The translations under genes and the position numbers were made by a program. This document shows, in pieces, positions 48,240 through 56,120 of a stretch of 64,000 nucleotides of DNA. The notes below the pieces were generated by a model that saw only the letters and a list, made by a program, of their open reading frames with translations, was not told where the DNA came from and searched no databases. Source of the stretch: Ensifer sp. LC11. GTDB lineage: Bacteria; Pseudomonadota; Alphaproteobacteria; Rhizobiales; Rhizobiaceae. The first letter of the stretch is position 1. Each line of letters opens with the position of its first letter. Where the stretch lies: positions 124,001 through 188,000 of the forward strand of contig NZ_MBSO01000002.1 in NCBI RefSeq assembly GCF_001695835.1, read 5' to 3'.

Positions 48240-48635
48240 ATGGCCCCGGCGCTGGAAGGCATTCTCGAGACCGCACTATATGCGGACGATCTCGACGCCG
48301 CCGAGGCCTTCTATGGTGGCATTCTTGGACTGCAAAAGATTACGCGTGCCGGCAACCGCCATGTGTTCTTCCGCTGCGGGCCTGGCGTGCTCTTGATCTT
48401 CAATCCGGCCGAGACGCTGAAGCCGCCGATCCCGCACGGCACGACCGGCCAGGGCCACATGTGTTTCCGCGTTTCCGCCGAGGCGCTGGACGCCTGGAAG
48501 GCGAAGCTGGAAGCGACGGGCATCGCGATCGAAGCAGACACGCGCTGGCCGAACGGGGCGCGGTCGTTCTATTTCCGCGATCCCGCCGGCAACAGCCTCG
48601 AATGTGCGGAACCGGGCCTCTGGTCCATCGAATGA
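48240..48635 (+). CDS. VOC-family (glyoxalase fold) protein
   Basis: A 131-residue protein with [24 protein letters not shown] at the N-terminus and [21 protein letters not shown] at the C-terminus. Potential metal ligands are a His in GQGHMCF and a Glu in SLECAE. It could be a small dioxygenase, a glyoxalase-like enzyme or a resistance protein; the function is not predictable. It lies 15 bp after rph and its stop is close to the rdgB start. Confidence 0.87.
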   Translation: MAPALEGILETALYADDLDAAEAFYGGILGLQKITRAGNRHVFFRCGPGVLLIFNPAETLKPPIPHGTTGQGHMCFRVSAEALDAWKAKLEATGIAIEADTRWPNGARSFYFRDPAGNSLECAEPGLWSIE

Positions 48636-48652
48636 ACACGAAACGAGACACC

Positions 48653-49297
48653 ATGCGCAAACTAGACAACAAGACGCTGATCGTCGCCAGCCACAATGCC
48701 GGCAAGATCCGCGAAATTCGCGATCTCATCGGCCCGCTCGGTTTCGAGGCGAAATCGGCGGCGGACCTCAACTTCATCGAGCCCGATGAAACCGGCACCA
48801 CCTTTGAGGAGAACGCGACGATCAAGGCGCTCGCCTCGGCCAAGGCTTCGGGGCTGCCGGCGCTTTCGGACGATTCCGGTCTTGCGATCGATGCGCTCGG
48901 CGGCGCGCCGGGTGTCTACACCGCCAATTGGGCGGAGCGCGAGGATGGCAGCCGCGACTTCGCCATGGCCATGGAGAAGGTCGAGAAGGCTCTGCAGGAC
49001 AAGGGTGCGACCACGCCGGTCGAGCGTAGCGCACGCTTCGTCTCGGTGCTCTGCCTTGCCTGGCCGGACGGCCATGTCGAGCTCTTCCGCGGCGAGGTCG
49101 AAGGCTTCGTCGTCTGGCCGCCGCGTGGCAGCCAGGGCTTCGGCTATGATCCGGTGTTCCAGCCGAAAGGCTACGACACCACCTTCGGCGAAATGAGCGC
49201 CGACGAGAAACACGGCTGGAAGCCGGGTGACGCGGAGGCCCTGTCGCACCGCGCCCGCGCCTTCAAGATTTTTGCCGAGACCTGCCTCGGAGCGTGA
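48653..49297 (+). CDS. rdgB: dITP/XTP pyrophosphatase
   Basis: House-cleaning enzyme that hydrolyses ITP, XTP and dITP to keep deaminated purines out of DNA and RNA. The 214-residue protein has the substrate-binding [52 protein letters not shown], and [15 protein letters not shown]. The ATG at 48653 ([15 protein letters not shown]) fits homologues; an ATG at 48632 overlaps the preceding stop (ATGA) and would add seven residues. Confidence 0.96.
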   Translation: MRKLDNKTLIVASHNAGKIREIRDLIGPLGFEAKSAADLNFIEPDETGTTFEENATIKALASAKASGLPALSDDSGLAIDALGGAPGVYTANWAEREDGSRDFAMAMEKVEKALQDKGATTPVERSARFVSVLCLAWPDGHVELFRGEVEGFVVWPPRGSQGFGYDPVFQPKGYDTTFGEMSADEKHGWKPGDAEALSHRARAFKIFAETCLGA

Positions 49298-49299
49298 TC

Positions 49300-49348
49300 G
49301 GAGCGGGATGAGGAAAAGTGTGTGCGGCTTTCCGCCCGCATCCGCTCC
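49300..49348. repeat. dispersed palindromic repeat unit
   Basis: GGAGCGG (49300-49306) and CCGCTCC (49342-49348) flank GATGAGGAAAAGTG and CTTTCCGCCCGCATC. Same family as the units at 13921 and 16481. It lies between rdgB and hemW. Confidence 0.7.
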
Positions 49349-49363
49349 CTATTAAAGGTGACC

Positions 49364-50563
49364 ATGAGAGACGCAACGATGCAGACGGCCACGCTATCGG
49401 CGATCGGTGATGGCATGGACCCCGGTTTCGGGGTCTATGTGCATTGGCCGTTCTGCGCAGCCAAGTGCCCCTATTGCGACTTCAACAGCCACGTGCGCCA
49501 CCAGCCGGTGGATCAGCCGCGCTTCGTTGCCGCCTTCCTCAAGGAAATGGAAGAAGTGCGCGAGCTCTCGGGACCGCGTACCGTCACCAGCATCTTCATG
49601 GGTGGCGGCACGCCGTCGCTCATGGAGCCGACAACGGTGGACGCGATCCTCTCCGGCATCGCCCGCCGTTGGCACGTTCCCGATGGCATCGAAATCACCA
49701 TGGAGGCCAACCCTTCGAGCGTCGAGGCGACCCGTTTCCACGGCTATCGCGCCGCCGGCGTCAACCGCGTCTCGCTCGGCGTCCAGGCGCTGAACGACCG
49801 CGACCTCAAATTCCTCGGGCGACTGCACAATGTCGAGGATGCGTTAAAGGCGATCCGGCTCGCGCGCGAGATCTTCCCGCGCATGTCCTTCGACCTGATC
49901 TATGCCCGCCCGAACCAGACGGTCGAGGACTGGGAGCGCGAGCTGAAGGAGGCCGTTTCCTACGCGGTCGACCACCTGTCGCTTTACCAACTGACGATCG
50001 AGGAAGGCACGCCATTCTTCGGCCTGCACAAGGCCGGCAAGCTGATCGTTCCCGACGGAGAGCAATCGGCCGTGCTCTATGAGGCGACGCAGGAGATTAC
50101 TTCATCGATCGGCATGCCGGCCTACGAAGTTTCGAACCACGCCCAACCGGGCGCCGAGAGCCGGCACAACCTCACCTATTGGCGCTATGGCGACTATGCC
50201 GGCATCGGTCCCGGCGCGCACGGCCGTCTCGGTGTCGGCGGCGGCAAGATTGCGACCTCGACAGAGCGCAAGCCCGAGGAATGGCTGCGCCTGGTCGAGA
50301 CCTACGGCCACGGCATGGTCGAGCGCGAGTCGCTGGATCTTGAGGCGCAGTCCGATGAATTGCTGCTGATGGGCCTGCGCCTCAAGGAAGGCGTCGATCT
50401 CGCCCGCTGGCAGACCCTCTCCGGCCGTGATCCGGACCCGGAACGCGAGCAGTTCCTGATCGACCACGGCTTCATAGAGCGGCTCGGCAACTCGCGCCTG
50501 CGCTGCACGCCGGCCGGTATGCTGATCCTCGACGCGGTGGTCGCCGATCTCGCCTGCCCTTAA
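49364..50563 (+). CDS. hemW: radical-SAM heme chaperone HemW
   Basis: A 399-residue HemN-like radical-SAM protein. It carries CAAKCPYCDFNSH (CxxxCxxC) in YVHWPFCAAKCPYCDFN, followed by MGGGTPSLME and the region ISLGVQALNDRDLKFLGRLHN-like (seen as VSLGVQALNDRDLKFLGR). Its linkage to rdgB is typical of hemW, which binds heme, rather than of the oxygen-independent coproporphyrinogen oxidase HemN. ATG at 49364 follows AAAGGTG; an ATG at 49379 is possible. Confidence 0.92.
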   Translation: MRDATMQTATLSAIGDGMDPGFGVYVHWPFCAAKCPYCDFNSHVRHQPVDQPRFVAAFLKEMEEVRELSGPRTVTSIFMGGGTPSLMEPTTVDAILSGIARRWHVPDGIEITMEANPSSVEATRFHGYRAAGVNRVSLGVQALNDRDLKFLGRLHNVEDALKAIRLAREIFPRMSFDLIYARPNQTVEDWERELKEAVSYAVDHLSLYQLTIEEGTPFFGLHKAGKLIVPDGEQSAVLYEATQEITSSIGMPAYEVSNHAQPGAESRHNLTYWRYGDYAGIGPGAHGRLGVGGGKIATSTERKPEEWLRLVETYGHGMVERESLDLEAQSDELLLMGLRLKEGVDLARWQTLSGRDPDPEREQFLIDHGFIERLGNSRLRCTPAGMLILDAVVADLACP

Positions 50564-50576
50564 GGCGGTAACGACG

Positions 50577-50617
50577 CAGTTCCGGACGAAACCGCGTCGC
50601 ACTTTTTCCTGAAGTTG
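50577..50617. repeat. single diverged copy of the CAATTCC-type palindrome
   Basis: Reads CAGTTCCGGACG, then an ACCGCGTCGCAC core, then CCTGAAGTTG. It is a diverged version of the 42-bp unit repeated five times at 3828-4091. It lies between the converging hemW and GST genes. Confidence 0.65.
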
Positions 50618-50646
50618 CTTCTGGTTGGCCTTCGCCGGCTACAGGC

Positions 50647-51261
50647 TCAATCGAACGTTTCGCCCGAGAGCGGGGTGGCAACCATGGAAGGACGCCGTTC
50701 GAACGCATCGAACCAGCGCGTCAACTGCGGCCGGTTGCGAAACGACGGCAGGTTGCGGAAGGCCATCCAGGAGAGCGTGGTCGCAAGCGCGATCTGGCCG
50801 ATATCGACATCCGCCTCCGGGCGGAACGTCTGCTCCAGCCAATCATAGGTCACCTCGATCTTCTCTTCGTAACCCTCGGCGAGCGCCGGATAACGCAGAT
50901 GTTCCGGCCGCCGCTCCCATTCCCAGCGAAGCCCGATGCCGGTCTGGGCAAGGACCTGGGCCACCGACTGCAACCGCAGCGCCCGCCAGCGCGGCTCGCC
51001 GTTTTCGGGGATGAGCTTGCGCCCCTGATGCAGGGTATCGAAGAAAGCGCAGATGACATCGCTGTCGAAGATCGGCTCCTGCCCCTCGCGCAGCAGCACT
51101 GGGACCTTGCCAAGCGGGTTCTCCGCATAGACTTCGTCGTTGCGCCGCGTCGGGCTGGTCTCGTGGTGGATGACCTTGACCCGGTCGGCGAGGCCGATCT
51201 CATGAGCAAAGACGAGCGCCTTGCGGGCGAAGGGGGAATGGGTCTGGTAGTAGAGGATCAT
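50647..51261 (-). CDS. glutathione S-transferase family protein
   Basis: A 204-residue protein with an N-terminal thioredoxin-like domain (MILYYQTHSPFARKALVFAHEIGL, NPLGKVPVLLREGQEPIFDSDVICAF) and a C-terminal helical domain. The SPFAR motif supplies the catalytic region. It probably conjugates or reduces using glutathione; substrate unknown. ATG at 51261 opens directly into the first beta strand. It is the last gene in the minus-strand run after DUF1801. Confidence 0.9.
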   Translation of the reverse strand: MILYYQTHSPFARKALVFAHEIGLADRVKVIHHETSPTRRNDEVYAENPLGKVPVLLREGQEPIFDSDVICAFFDTLHQGRKLIPENGEPRWRALRLQSVAQVLAQTGIGLRWEWERRPEHLRYPALAEGYEEKIEVTYDWLEQTFRPEADVDIGQIALATTLSWMAFRNLPSFRNRPQLTRWFDAFERRPSMVATPLSGETFD

Positions 51262-51374
51262 GTTTGCCTCGCGGGATTTGGCGTGAATTGCTGGTCCCGC
51301 GAAGAGATATTGCATTCAAGGCGATAAAGGCGCTCTGTTTTTCAGCCCCGCCTGCAAGTTTGTTTCGCGACGAC

Positions 51375-51740
51375 CTACTTTATCGGATCGCCTTTCAGGC
51401 GATTGAGTTCGATGCCCTTGGCAACGAGCCGGGCGACCTGCACATCGTCGACATCGTCGGTGCTCCGCAGGCGAATATAGGCCATGTCACCCTTGCCGCC
51501 GCCCTTTTCCAGGCGAGGATCGAGATCGACCATCTCGGCGCCACGCCAGAAGCCGAAGGTAACGTGATCCTTTGCGCCTTTGAGAAGGCAGACCGCACCA
51601 CCGGCTTCATAGATGGGATGCCCCCACTTGACGAGGTCGGTGAGCCCGCCTGCGGCAACGAGAGCTGCATGCAGCCGTTTTGCCACCTCGGCCGGGACAC
51701 CGGAAAGACCGGCAATGTAGTCGTTGACTGTCTTGGTCAT
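51375..51740 (-). CDS. DUF1801 family protein
   Basis: A 121-residue protein of the DUF1801 (YdhG-like) family. Motifs: VNDYIAGLSGVPAEVAKRLHAAL, LTDLVKWGHPIYEAGGAVCLLKGAKDHVTFGFWRGAEM and LRSTDDVDDVQVARLVAKGIEL. Its biochemical function is not established; some relatives are annotated as iron chaperones. It is 32 bp downstream of the DoxX gene; ATG at 51740 follows GGAAGA. Confidence 0.85.
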   Translation of the reverse strand: MTKTVNDYIAGLSGVPAEVAKRLHAALVAAGGLTDLVKWGHPIYEAGGAVCLLKGAKDHVTFGFWRGAEMVDLDPRLEKGGGKGDMAYIRLRSTDDVDDVQVARLVAKGIELNRLKGDPIK

Positions 51741-51772
51741 GGTCGTCTTCCGATCGTTTATTTGAGGACTTG

Positions 51773-52186
51773 TCAGTTCTTGAGCGGGATGAGGCTGCGC
51801 AGTCGCGGGTCTCTCAGCCACAGGCCGCCCCAGGCGATAACGCCGAGATAAAAGCCGAAGAGCAGGTGGGTGAAAAGTGGGCTTCCCGCCCGCAGATGCG
51901 TCGCCATGGCGCCGCCGAGATAGCCGGTGAGCAGAATGGCGCCAAGGATCGAAGTCCGCGGCATCACATAGAGCACTGTGCACAGCAGAGTGAGCACACC
52001 GAGCAGCCGCGCCAGCCCCTGGTCGGCGGGGTAACCGAGCGCCACCATCGTCTCAGTGACGACCTGAAGCGGCACGAGCTTGATGGACGCATCGAAGACC
52101 AGGAAGGCGACGAGTACACCGCTGAGGACGCGGCCGAGGATGACGGACTTTGCCGTCGGCGCAGGGATTGCAATGCTGGTGTTCAC
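51773..52186 (-). CDS. DoxX-family membrane protein
   Basis: A 137-residue protein with four membrane segments: ILGRVLSGVLVAFLVFDASIKL, LARLLGVLTLLCTVLYV, SILGAILLTGYLGGAMATHL and HLLFGFYLGVIAWGGLWLRD. GYLGGAMATHLRAGSPL is typical of DoxX-like proteins. GTG at 52186 follows AAGGAG at good spacing. It lies 77 bp downstream of the ECF sigma gene and may be part of its operon; the role is unknown. Confidence 0.83.
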   Translation of the reverse strand: MNTSIAIPAPTAKSVILGRVLSGVLVAFLVFDASIKLVPLQVVTETMVALGYPADQGLARLLGVLTLLCTVLYVMPRTSILGAILLTGYLGGAMATHLRAGSPLFTHLLFGFYLGVIAWGGLWLRDPRLRSLIPLKN

Positions 52187-52263
52187 TGGGGTTTCTCCTT
52201 GGATCTCGTTTTCAGTCCAAGGACGAAGCAAGACGACCGATGCCGACAGAGGCCTCCGCTTTT

Positions 52264-53538
52264 TTATCTTTTTTCCGCGCGGCCGCTTTCAGTCCCCACG
52301 TCTTCATCGAGCTTGTCGAGCTGCATGCGAATGTAGGCGCATTCGGCAGCGTTGGTCGCGAGCGCGATGGCATGATCGAAGGCGACGCGCGCCTCGCGAG
52401 CCTTGCCGAGCTGCTTCAAGAGGTGCCCGCTCAGGCCATGGAAATAGAAGTAACCCGACAGTTTTTCAGCCAGCGGCGCGATCAATGCGAGTGCGGCTTC
52501 CGGACCCTGGCGCTTCGAGACGGCGACGGCCCGGTTGAGCGTAATGACAGGCGAGGGCTGCAACCGCTCCAGCGCCTGATAGAGCAGATCGATCTGCGCC
52601 CAATCGGTCTCCTCGGGCCGCTCGGCGCGGGCATGCAGCGCGGCGATCGCCGCCTGGATCTGGTAGGCGCCGGGCTGGCGGTGGCGCATCGCCCTGTCGA
52701 TCAGGGCCAGCGCTTCGTCGATCAGCGGCCGGTTCCACAATCCGCGGTCCTGGTCTTCAAGCAGAATGACGGCTCCATCCGCGTCGAAGCGGGCCCGCGC
52801 CCGGGAATGCTGGATCATCATCAGCGCCGTCAGCCCCATGATCTCCGGCTCCGCCGGAAACAGCTGCAGCAGCAGACGCCCGAGCCGGATCGCCTCGCCG
52901 CAGAGATCGGCCGAGACGCTTTCCGGCCCGTTCATCGCCGAATAGCCCTCGTTGAAGACGAGGTAGACCATCGTCGCGACCGCAGCGAGCCGATCGGCGC
53001 GATCGGCGGCATCCGGCGTCTCGAAGGCAAGGCCAGCGGCCGCAACGCGAGACTTGGCGCGGGTGATGCGCTGCTCCATCGCCGCCTCGCTGACGAGGAA
53101 GGCCCTGGCGATCTGCTTGACCGACAGGCCCGAGACGATGCGCAGCGCCAGCGCGATCTGCTGCGTCGCGGGCAGGGCCGGATTGCTGCAGACGAACAGC
53201 AGCCGAAGAATGTCGTCGCGGTAGTGAGAACCGTCGAGCCGATCGGCGAGGCCGCTCTCCTGATCCTCGAGGTCGGAGAGAATTTCTTCCGGCGGCAGCG
53301 CCGTCTCGCGTGACTGGCGGCGGACCTTGTCGATACCGCTGTTGCGGCCGACAAAGATCAGCCAGGCCGCCGGATCACGCGGCGGACCGCTTTTCGGCCA
53401 GGTCTTCAGTGCCCGGATGCAAGCCTCCTGAAACGCTTCTTCGGCCGTATCGAGATTGCGGAAGTAGCGCAACAATGCACCCACTGCCTGCGGCCGTGCC
53501 GAAACGAGTGCGAGGTCTATCCAGGCGGTGTCTGTCAT
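52264..53538 (-). CDS. ECF RNA polymerase sigma factor, ECF42-like with C-terminal extension
   Basis: Alternative sigma factor of 424 residues. The sigma2 region is near residues 10-75 (LDTAEEAFQEACIRALKTW) and sigma4 near 115-165 (LRIVSGLSVKQIARAFLVSEAAMEQRITRAK). A ~250-residue helical C-terminal domain with TPR-like repeats follows (VFNEGYSAMNGPE, ALDEALALIDRAM). This build, plus an adjacent DGPF-domain gene, is diagnostic of the ECF42 group, which uses its extension instead of an anti-sigma factor. It overlaps the DGPF gene by 4 bp. Confidence 0.92.
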   Translation of the reverse strand: MTDTAWIDLALVSARPQAVGALLRYFRNLDTAEEAFQEACIRALKTWPKSGPPRDPAAWLIFVGRNSGIDKVRRQSRETALPPEEILSDLEDQESGLADRLDGSHYRDDILRLLFVCSNPALPATQQIALALRIVSGLSVKQIARAFLVSEAAMEQRITRAKSRVAAAGLAFETPDAADRADRLAAVATMVYLVFNEGYSAMNGPESVSADLCGEAIRLGRLLLQLFPAEPEIMGLTALMMIQHSRARARFDADGAVILLEDQDRGLWNRPLIDEALALIDRAMRHRQPGAYQIQAAIAALHARAERPEETDWAQIDLLYQALERLQPSPVITLNRAVAVSKRQGPEAALALIAPLAEKLSGYFYFHGLSGHLLKQLGKAREARVAFDHAIALATNAAECAYIRMQLDKLDEDVGTESGRAEKR

Positions 53539-53909
53539 GAAGCAAGCTCACTGGGTTTGTAGATGGTAAGGGGTCGGACTTCATAGGAGCCGGACGATGG
53601 GTTTGCTGTGCCAAGGTCGCGCGCGAATTCGAGCGCCTCATCCAGGGACACGCAGTCGATCACGAAAAAACCGAGCAACTGCTCCTTGGTTTCGGCGAAG
53701 GGGCCGTCGGTGATGATCGTCTCGGCATGGCTGTGCCTGAGCGTCGTTGCCGACGATGTCGGCATCAGCCGCGCGATCGGTCCAAGTTTGCCGGCTTCGG
53801 CATATTTGCGCTCGACCGCCGCCATGTCCCGCATCACCCTTTCGTCCTCCTCCTTGCTCCAGGTATTCGTGACATTTTCGTTGTTGTAGCAAAACACAGC
53901 GTAAAGCAT
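53535..53909 (-). CDS. YCII/DGPF-domain protein, partner of ECF42 sigma
   Basis: A 124-residue protein with a ferredoxin-like fold. It contains TDGPFAETKEQLLGFFVID (DGPF at residues 68-71), the name-giving motif of proteins co-encoded with ECF42 sigma factors. The gene precedes and overlaps the sigma gene, so they are cotranscribed. DGPF genes are known members of the ECF42 regulons; their enzymatic function is unknown. It contains a catalytic-type His/Asp pair as in other YCII proteins. Confidence 0.9.
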   Translation of the reverse strand: MLYAVFCYNNENVTNTWSKEEDERVMRDMAAVERKYAEAGKLGPIARLMPTSSATTLRHSHAETIITDGPFAETKEQLLGFFVIDCVSLDEALEFARDLGTANPSSGSYEVRPLTIYKPSELAS

Positions 53910-53969
53910 CGGAACTCCTGCTCCTCATTCAAAGACGGTGGCGGCAAGCAATAGCCGACAACCCCGGTG

Positions 53970-54007
53970 AAAAAAACAGGGCCGGTGGTGCTTTCGCCCA
54001 CCGGCCC
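53970..54007 (-). terminator. rho-independent terminator of the EamA gene
   Basis: GGGCCGGTGG (53979-53988) pairs perfectly with CCACCGGCCC (53998-54007). On the minus strand the stem is followed by TGTTTTTTTC. It lies 23 bp beyond the EamA stop. Confidence 0.88.
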
Positions 54008-54030
54008 GCAATACGTGCAACAAGGAACGC

Positions 54031-54990
54031 TCAGACGTTCTCGCGGCACTCTAAGGTGGGGTCGACGGCCGGCCGAGAAAAGAGACGCAGAAGCCGTCCG
54101 TCGATCGCCGCGAGCCCGGCGGCAATCAAGGTCATGCCGATGAAATGCTTGGGCTCCAGCGTTTCGCCAAGGAACATCGCGCCGAGCAGAATGGCGCTGA
54201 CCGGGATGAGGAAGGTCACCAGCATCAGGTTGGTGACGCCCGCCGTTTCGAGGATGCGGAAGAACAGGACATAGGCGAGCGCCGTCGAGATCAGGGCGAT
54301 GCCGACGATCGCCGCCCAGACGTCGAGGCCGGGCATCGGCAGCGACCAGGGGTGATCGACGAGCAGCGACAGCGGCACCAGCATGATGCTGGATGCAGAA
54401 ACCTGGCCGGTCGCCGTCACGATCGGCGCCACGCCCATGCGCTTGAAGCGGCGGGCAAAGACGCCGGCGAGCGCATAGGAGAGCGCCGCACCGAGAACGG
54501 CAAGCTGGGCAAGGAGGTTCGAGCCGAGGCCGCCAAGCGCTGCCGGCCCGATCATCATGGCGACGCCGAGGAAGCCGACGGCGACGCCGGCGAAGCGGTT
54601 GACCGTCAGCTTCTCGTCATCGGTCAAAAGATGCGCCACGATCACGCCGAAGAGCGGCGTGGTGGCGTTGAGGATCGAGGCAAGGCCGCTTGCGATATGC
54701 GTCTGCCCCCAGACAATCAGCGAGAAGGGGATCAGGTTGTTGAGCAGACCCATACCGAAGAAGGCCAGCCAGACGCGACGGTCCCGCGGCATCGACAATC
54801 CCATCACACGCACGATGACGAGCAGCGCGATCGCCGCGAGGCTGACCCTGAGCGCCACGATGGTGACAGGCGGCAGCGCCTTGACGGCGACACCGATGAA
54901 AAAGAAGGAGCCGCCCCACAGCAGGGACAGAAGGATCAACATACCCCATTCGCGGGCTCCCATAACCTTGGCTTGAAGCGGTTGTACCAT
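54031..54990 (-). CDS. EamA/DMT-family transporter
   Basis: A 319-residue integral membrane protein with ten predicted segments in two EamA repeats (WGMLILLSLLWGGSFFFIGVAVKALPP; LAQLAVLGAALSYALAGVFARRFKRMG). Members export amino acids and other small metabolites. It is divergent from a LysR gene with a 135-bp shared promoter region, the usual regulator-exporter pair. The C-terminal tail is short. An ATG at 54963 is an alternative start. Confidence 0.9.
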   Translation of the reverse strand: MVQPLQAKVMGAREWGMLILLSLLWGGSFFFIGVAVKALPPVTIVALRVSLAAIALLVIVRVMGLSMPRDRRVWLAFFGMGLLNNLIPFSLIVWGQTHIASGLASILNATTPLFGVIVAHLLTDDEKLTVNRFAGVAVGFLGVAMMIGPAALGGLGSNLLAQLAVLGAALSYALAGVFARRFKRMGVAPIVTATGQVSASSIMLVPLSLLVDHPWSLPMPGLDVWAAIVGIALISTALAYVLFFRILETAGVTNLMLVTFLIPVSAILLGAMFLGETLEPKHFIGMTLIAAGLAAIDGRLLRLFSRPAVDPTLECRENV

Positions 54991-55018
54991 CGCAGAAACC
55001 CCAATTGCGTTTGTCAGA

Positions 55019-55130
55019 CTAAATCATGACATTGTTGACTACCGTGAATTTTTGCCATTATTCTCAGGGTATCAGGTCATTAACAAACGATCATTTCTCG
55101 ATGTATGATTGAGTTTAGCTAAATCATGGC
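55019..55130. promoter_or_regulatory. divergent LysR/EamA promoter region with direct repeats
   Basis: CTAAATCATGAC at 55019-55030 recurs as CTAAATCATGGC at 55119-55130, one copy near each divergent start. The second copy overlaps the palindrome TTTAGCTAAA (55114-55123). The stretch is AT-rich. These are candidate LysR binding sites. Confidence 0.4.
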
Positions 55131-56070
55131 AACATTCCTTCCCTCCCTCGCCTCGCTTCGCGCCTTCGAAGCGACGGCGCGCCACTTAAGCGTGACCAAG
55201 GCGGCGCACGAGCTCAGCGTCACGCCGGGGGCCGTCAGCCTGCAAGTGCGGGAGCTGGAGCAGACGTTGGGCGTAACGCTTTTCGAGCGCCGCCCGAGGC
55301 AACTCGTATTGACCGAGGATGGCAGCAGCTATTTCTGGACGCTCCGGCGCGCGTTCCGCATGATGCGGGAGGCGACCGAGGAGCTGACGGCGCGCAAGCG
55401 TGCGCCGGTGCTGACGGTGAGTTGCACGCCGACCTTCGCCGCCCAATGGCTGGTGCCACGGATCGGCGCCTTCGAGCAGCAGGTGCCTGGAATCGATGTC
55501 CGCATCAGCACCACGAACCGACTGACGGATTTTGAGAATGACGGTGTCGACGTCGCCATCAGGCACGGGCTGGGGCGCTATGACGGCCTTGTCAGCGAGC
55601 GCCTGATCGATGACGACCCGGTGCCGGTCCTCCATCCGGCGCTCAAGCAGAAACGCCCGCTCGACACACCAGCCGACCTCGCCGCGCATGTGCTGCTGCA
55701 CGACGTCCACCGCCAGGACTGGCGATTGTGGCTCGACGCGGCAGGGGCCGACCACGTCGACCCCGGGCGAGGACCGGTGTTCGTCAACAGCAATGGTGCC
55801 ATCGAAGCGGCGAAAGCGGGTGATGGCGTCGCGCTGGTGCGCTTATCGCTGGTGATGCGGGAGCTTGCCGAAGGCGTCCTGGTCGCCCCCTTCCCGGAGG
55901 GTGTGATGACCGGCCTTGCCTATCATCTGGTCTATCCGCCGGCTGCCCTCGACCGGCCGCCGGTCGCTGCCTTCCGTGCCTGGATCATCGGGGAGGCTCG
56001 CGCAGAACAGATCAGCGAACACCTGGCAGTCAAGACCCCCAAGAAACCGACGCTGAAAGCAGTCCAATAA
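55126..56070 (+). CDS. LysR-family transcriptional regulator, GcvA-like
   Basis: A 314-residue regulator. The N-terminal winged HTH is LASLRAFEATARHLSVTKAAHELSVTPGAVSLQVRELEQTLGVTLFERRPRQLVLTEDG; a type-2 periplasmic-binding-like effector domain follows from about residue 90 (LTVSCTPTFAAQWLVPRIGAFEQQ). The proline-rich MATFLPSLASLRAFEA start and the domain pattern resemble GcvA/AmpR-type members. It probably regulates the divergent EamA gene. The effector is unknown. Confidence 0.93.
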   Translation: MATFLPSLASLRAFEATARHLSVTKAAHELSVTPGAVSLQVRELEQTLGVTLFERRPRQLVLTEDGSSYFWTLRRAFRMMREATEELTARKRAPVLTVSCTPTFAAQWLVPRIGAFEQQVPGIDVRISTTNRLTDFENDGVDVAIRHGLGRYDGLVSERLIDDDPVPVLHPALKQKRPLDTPADLAAHVLLHDVHRQDWRLWLDAAGADHVDPGRGPVFVNSNGAIEAAKAGDGVALVRLSLVMRELAEGVLVAPFPEGVMTGLAYHLVYPPAALDRPPVAAFRAWIIGEARAEQISEHLAVKTPKKPTLKAVQ

Positions 56071-56073
56071 ACG

Positions 56074-56099
56074 AAAAGGCCCGGAAAACCGGGCCTTTT
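56074..56099. terminator. bidirectional terminator between LysR and dnaA
   Basis: AAAAGGCCCGG (56074-56084) pairs perfectly with CCGGGCCTTTT (56089-56099) around an AAAA loop. It lies between two converging stops and has T-runs on both strands. Confidence 0.92.
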
Positions 56100-56120
56100 G
56101 TTTGAAGCAGTCAGCCTCGA

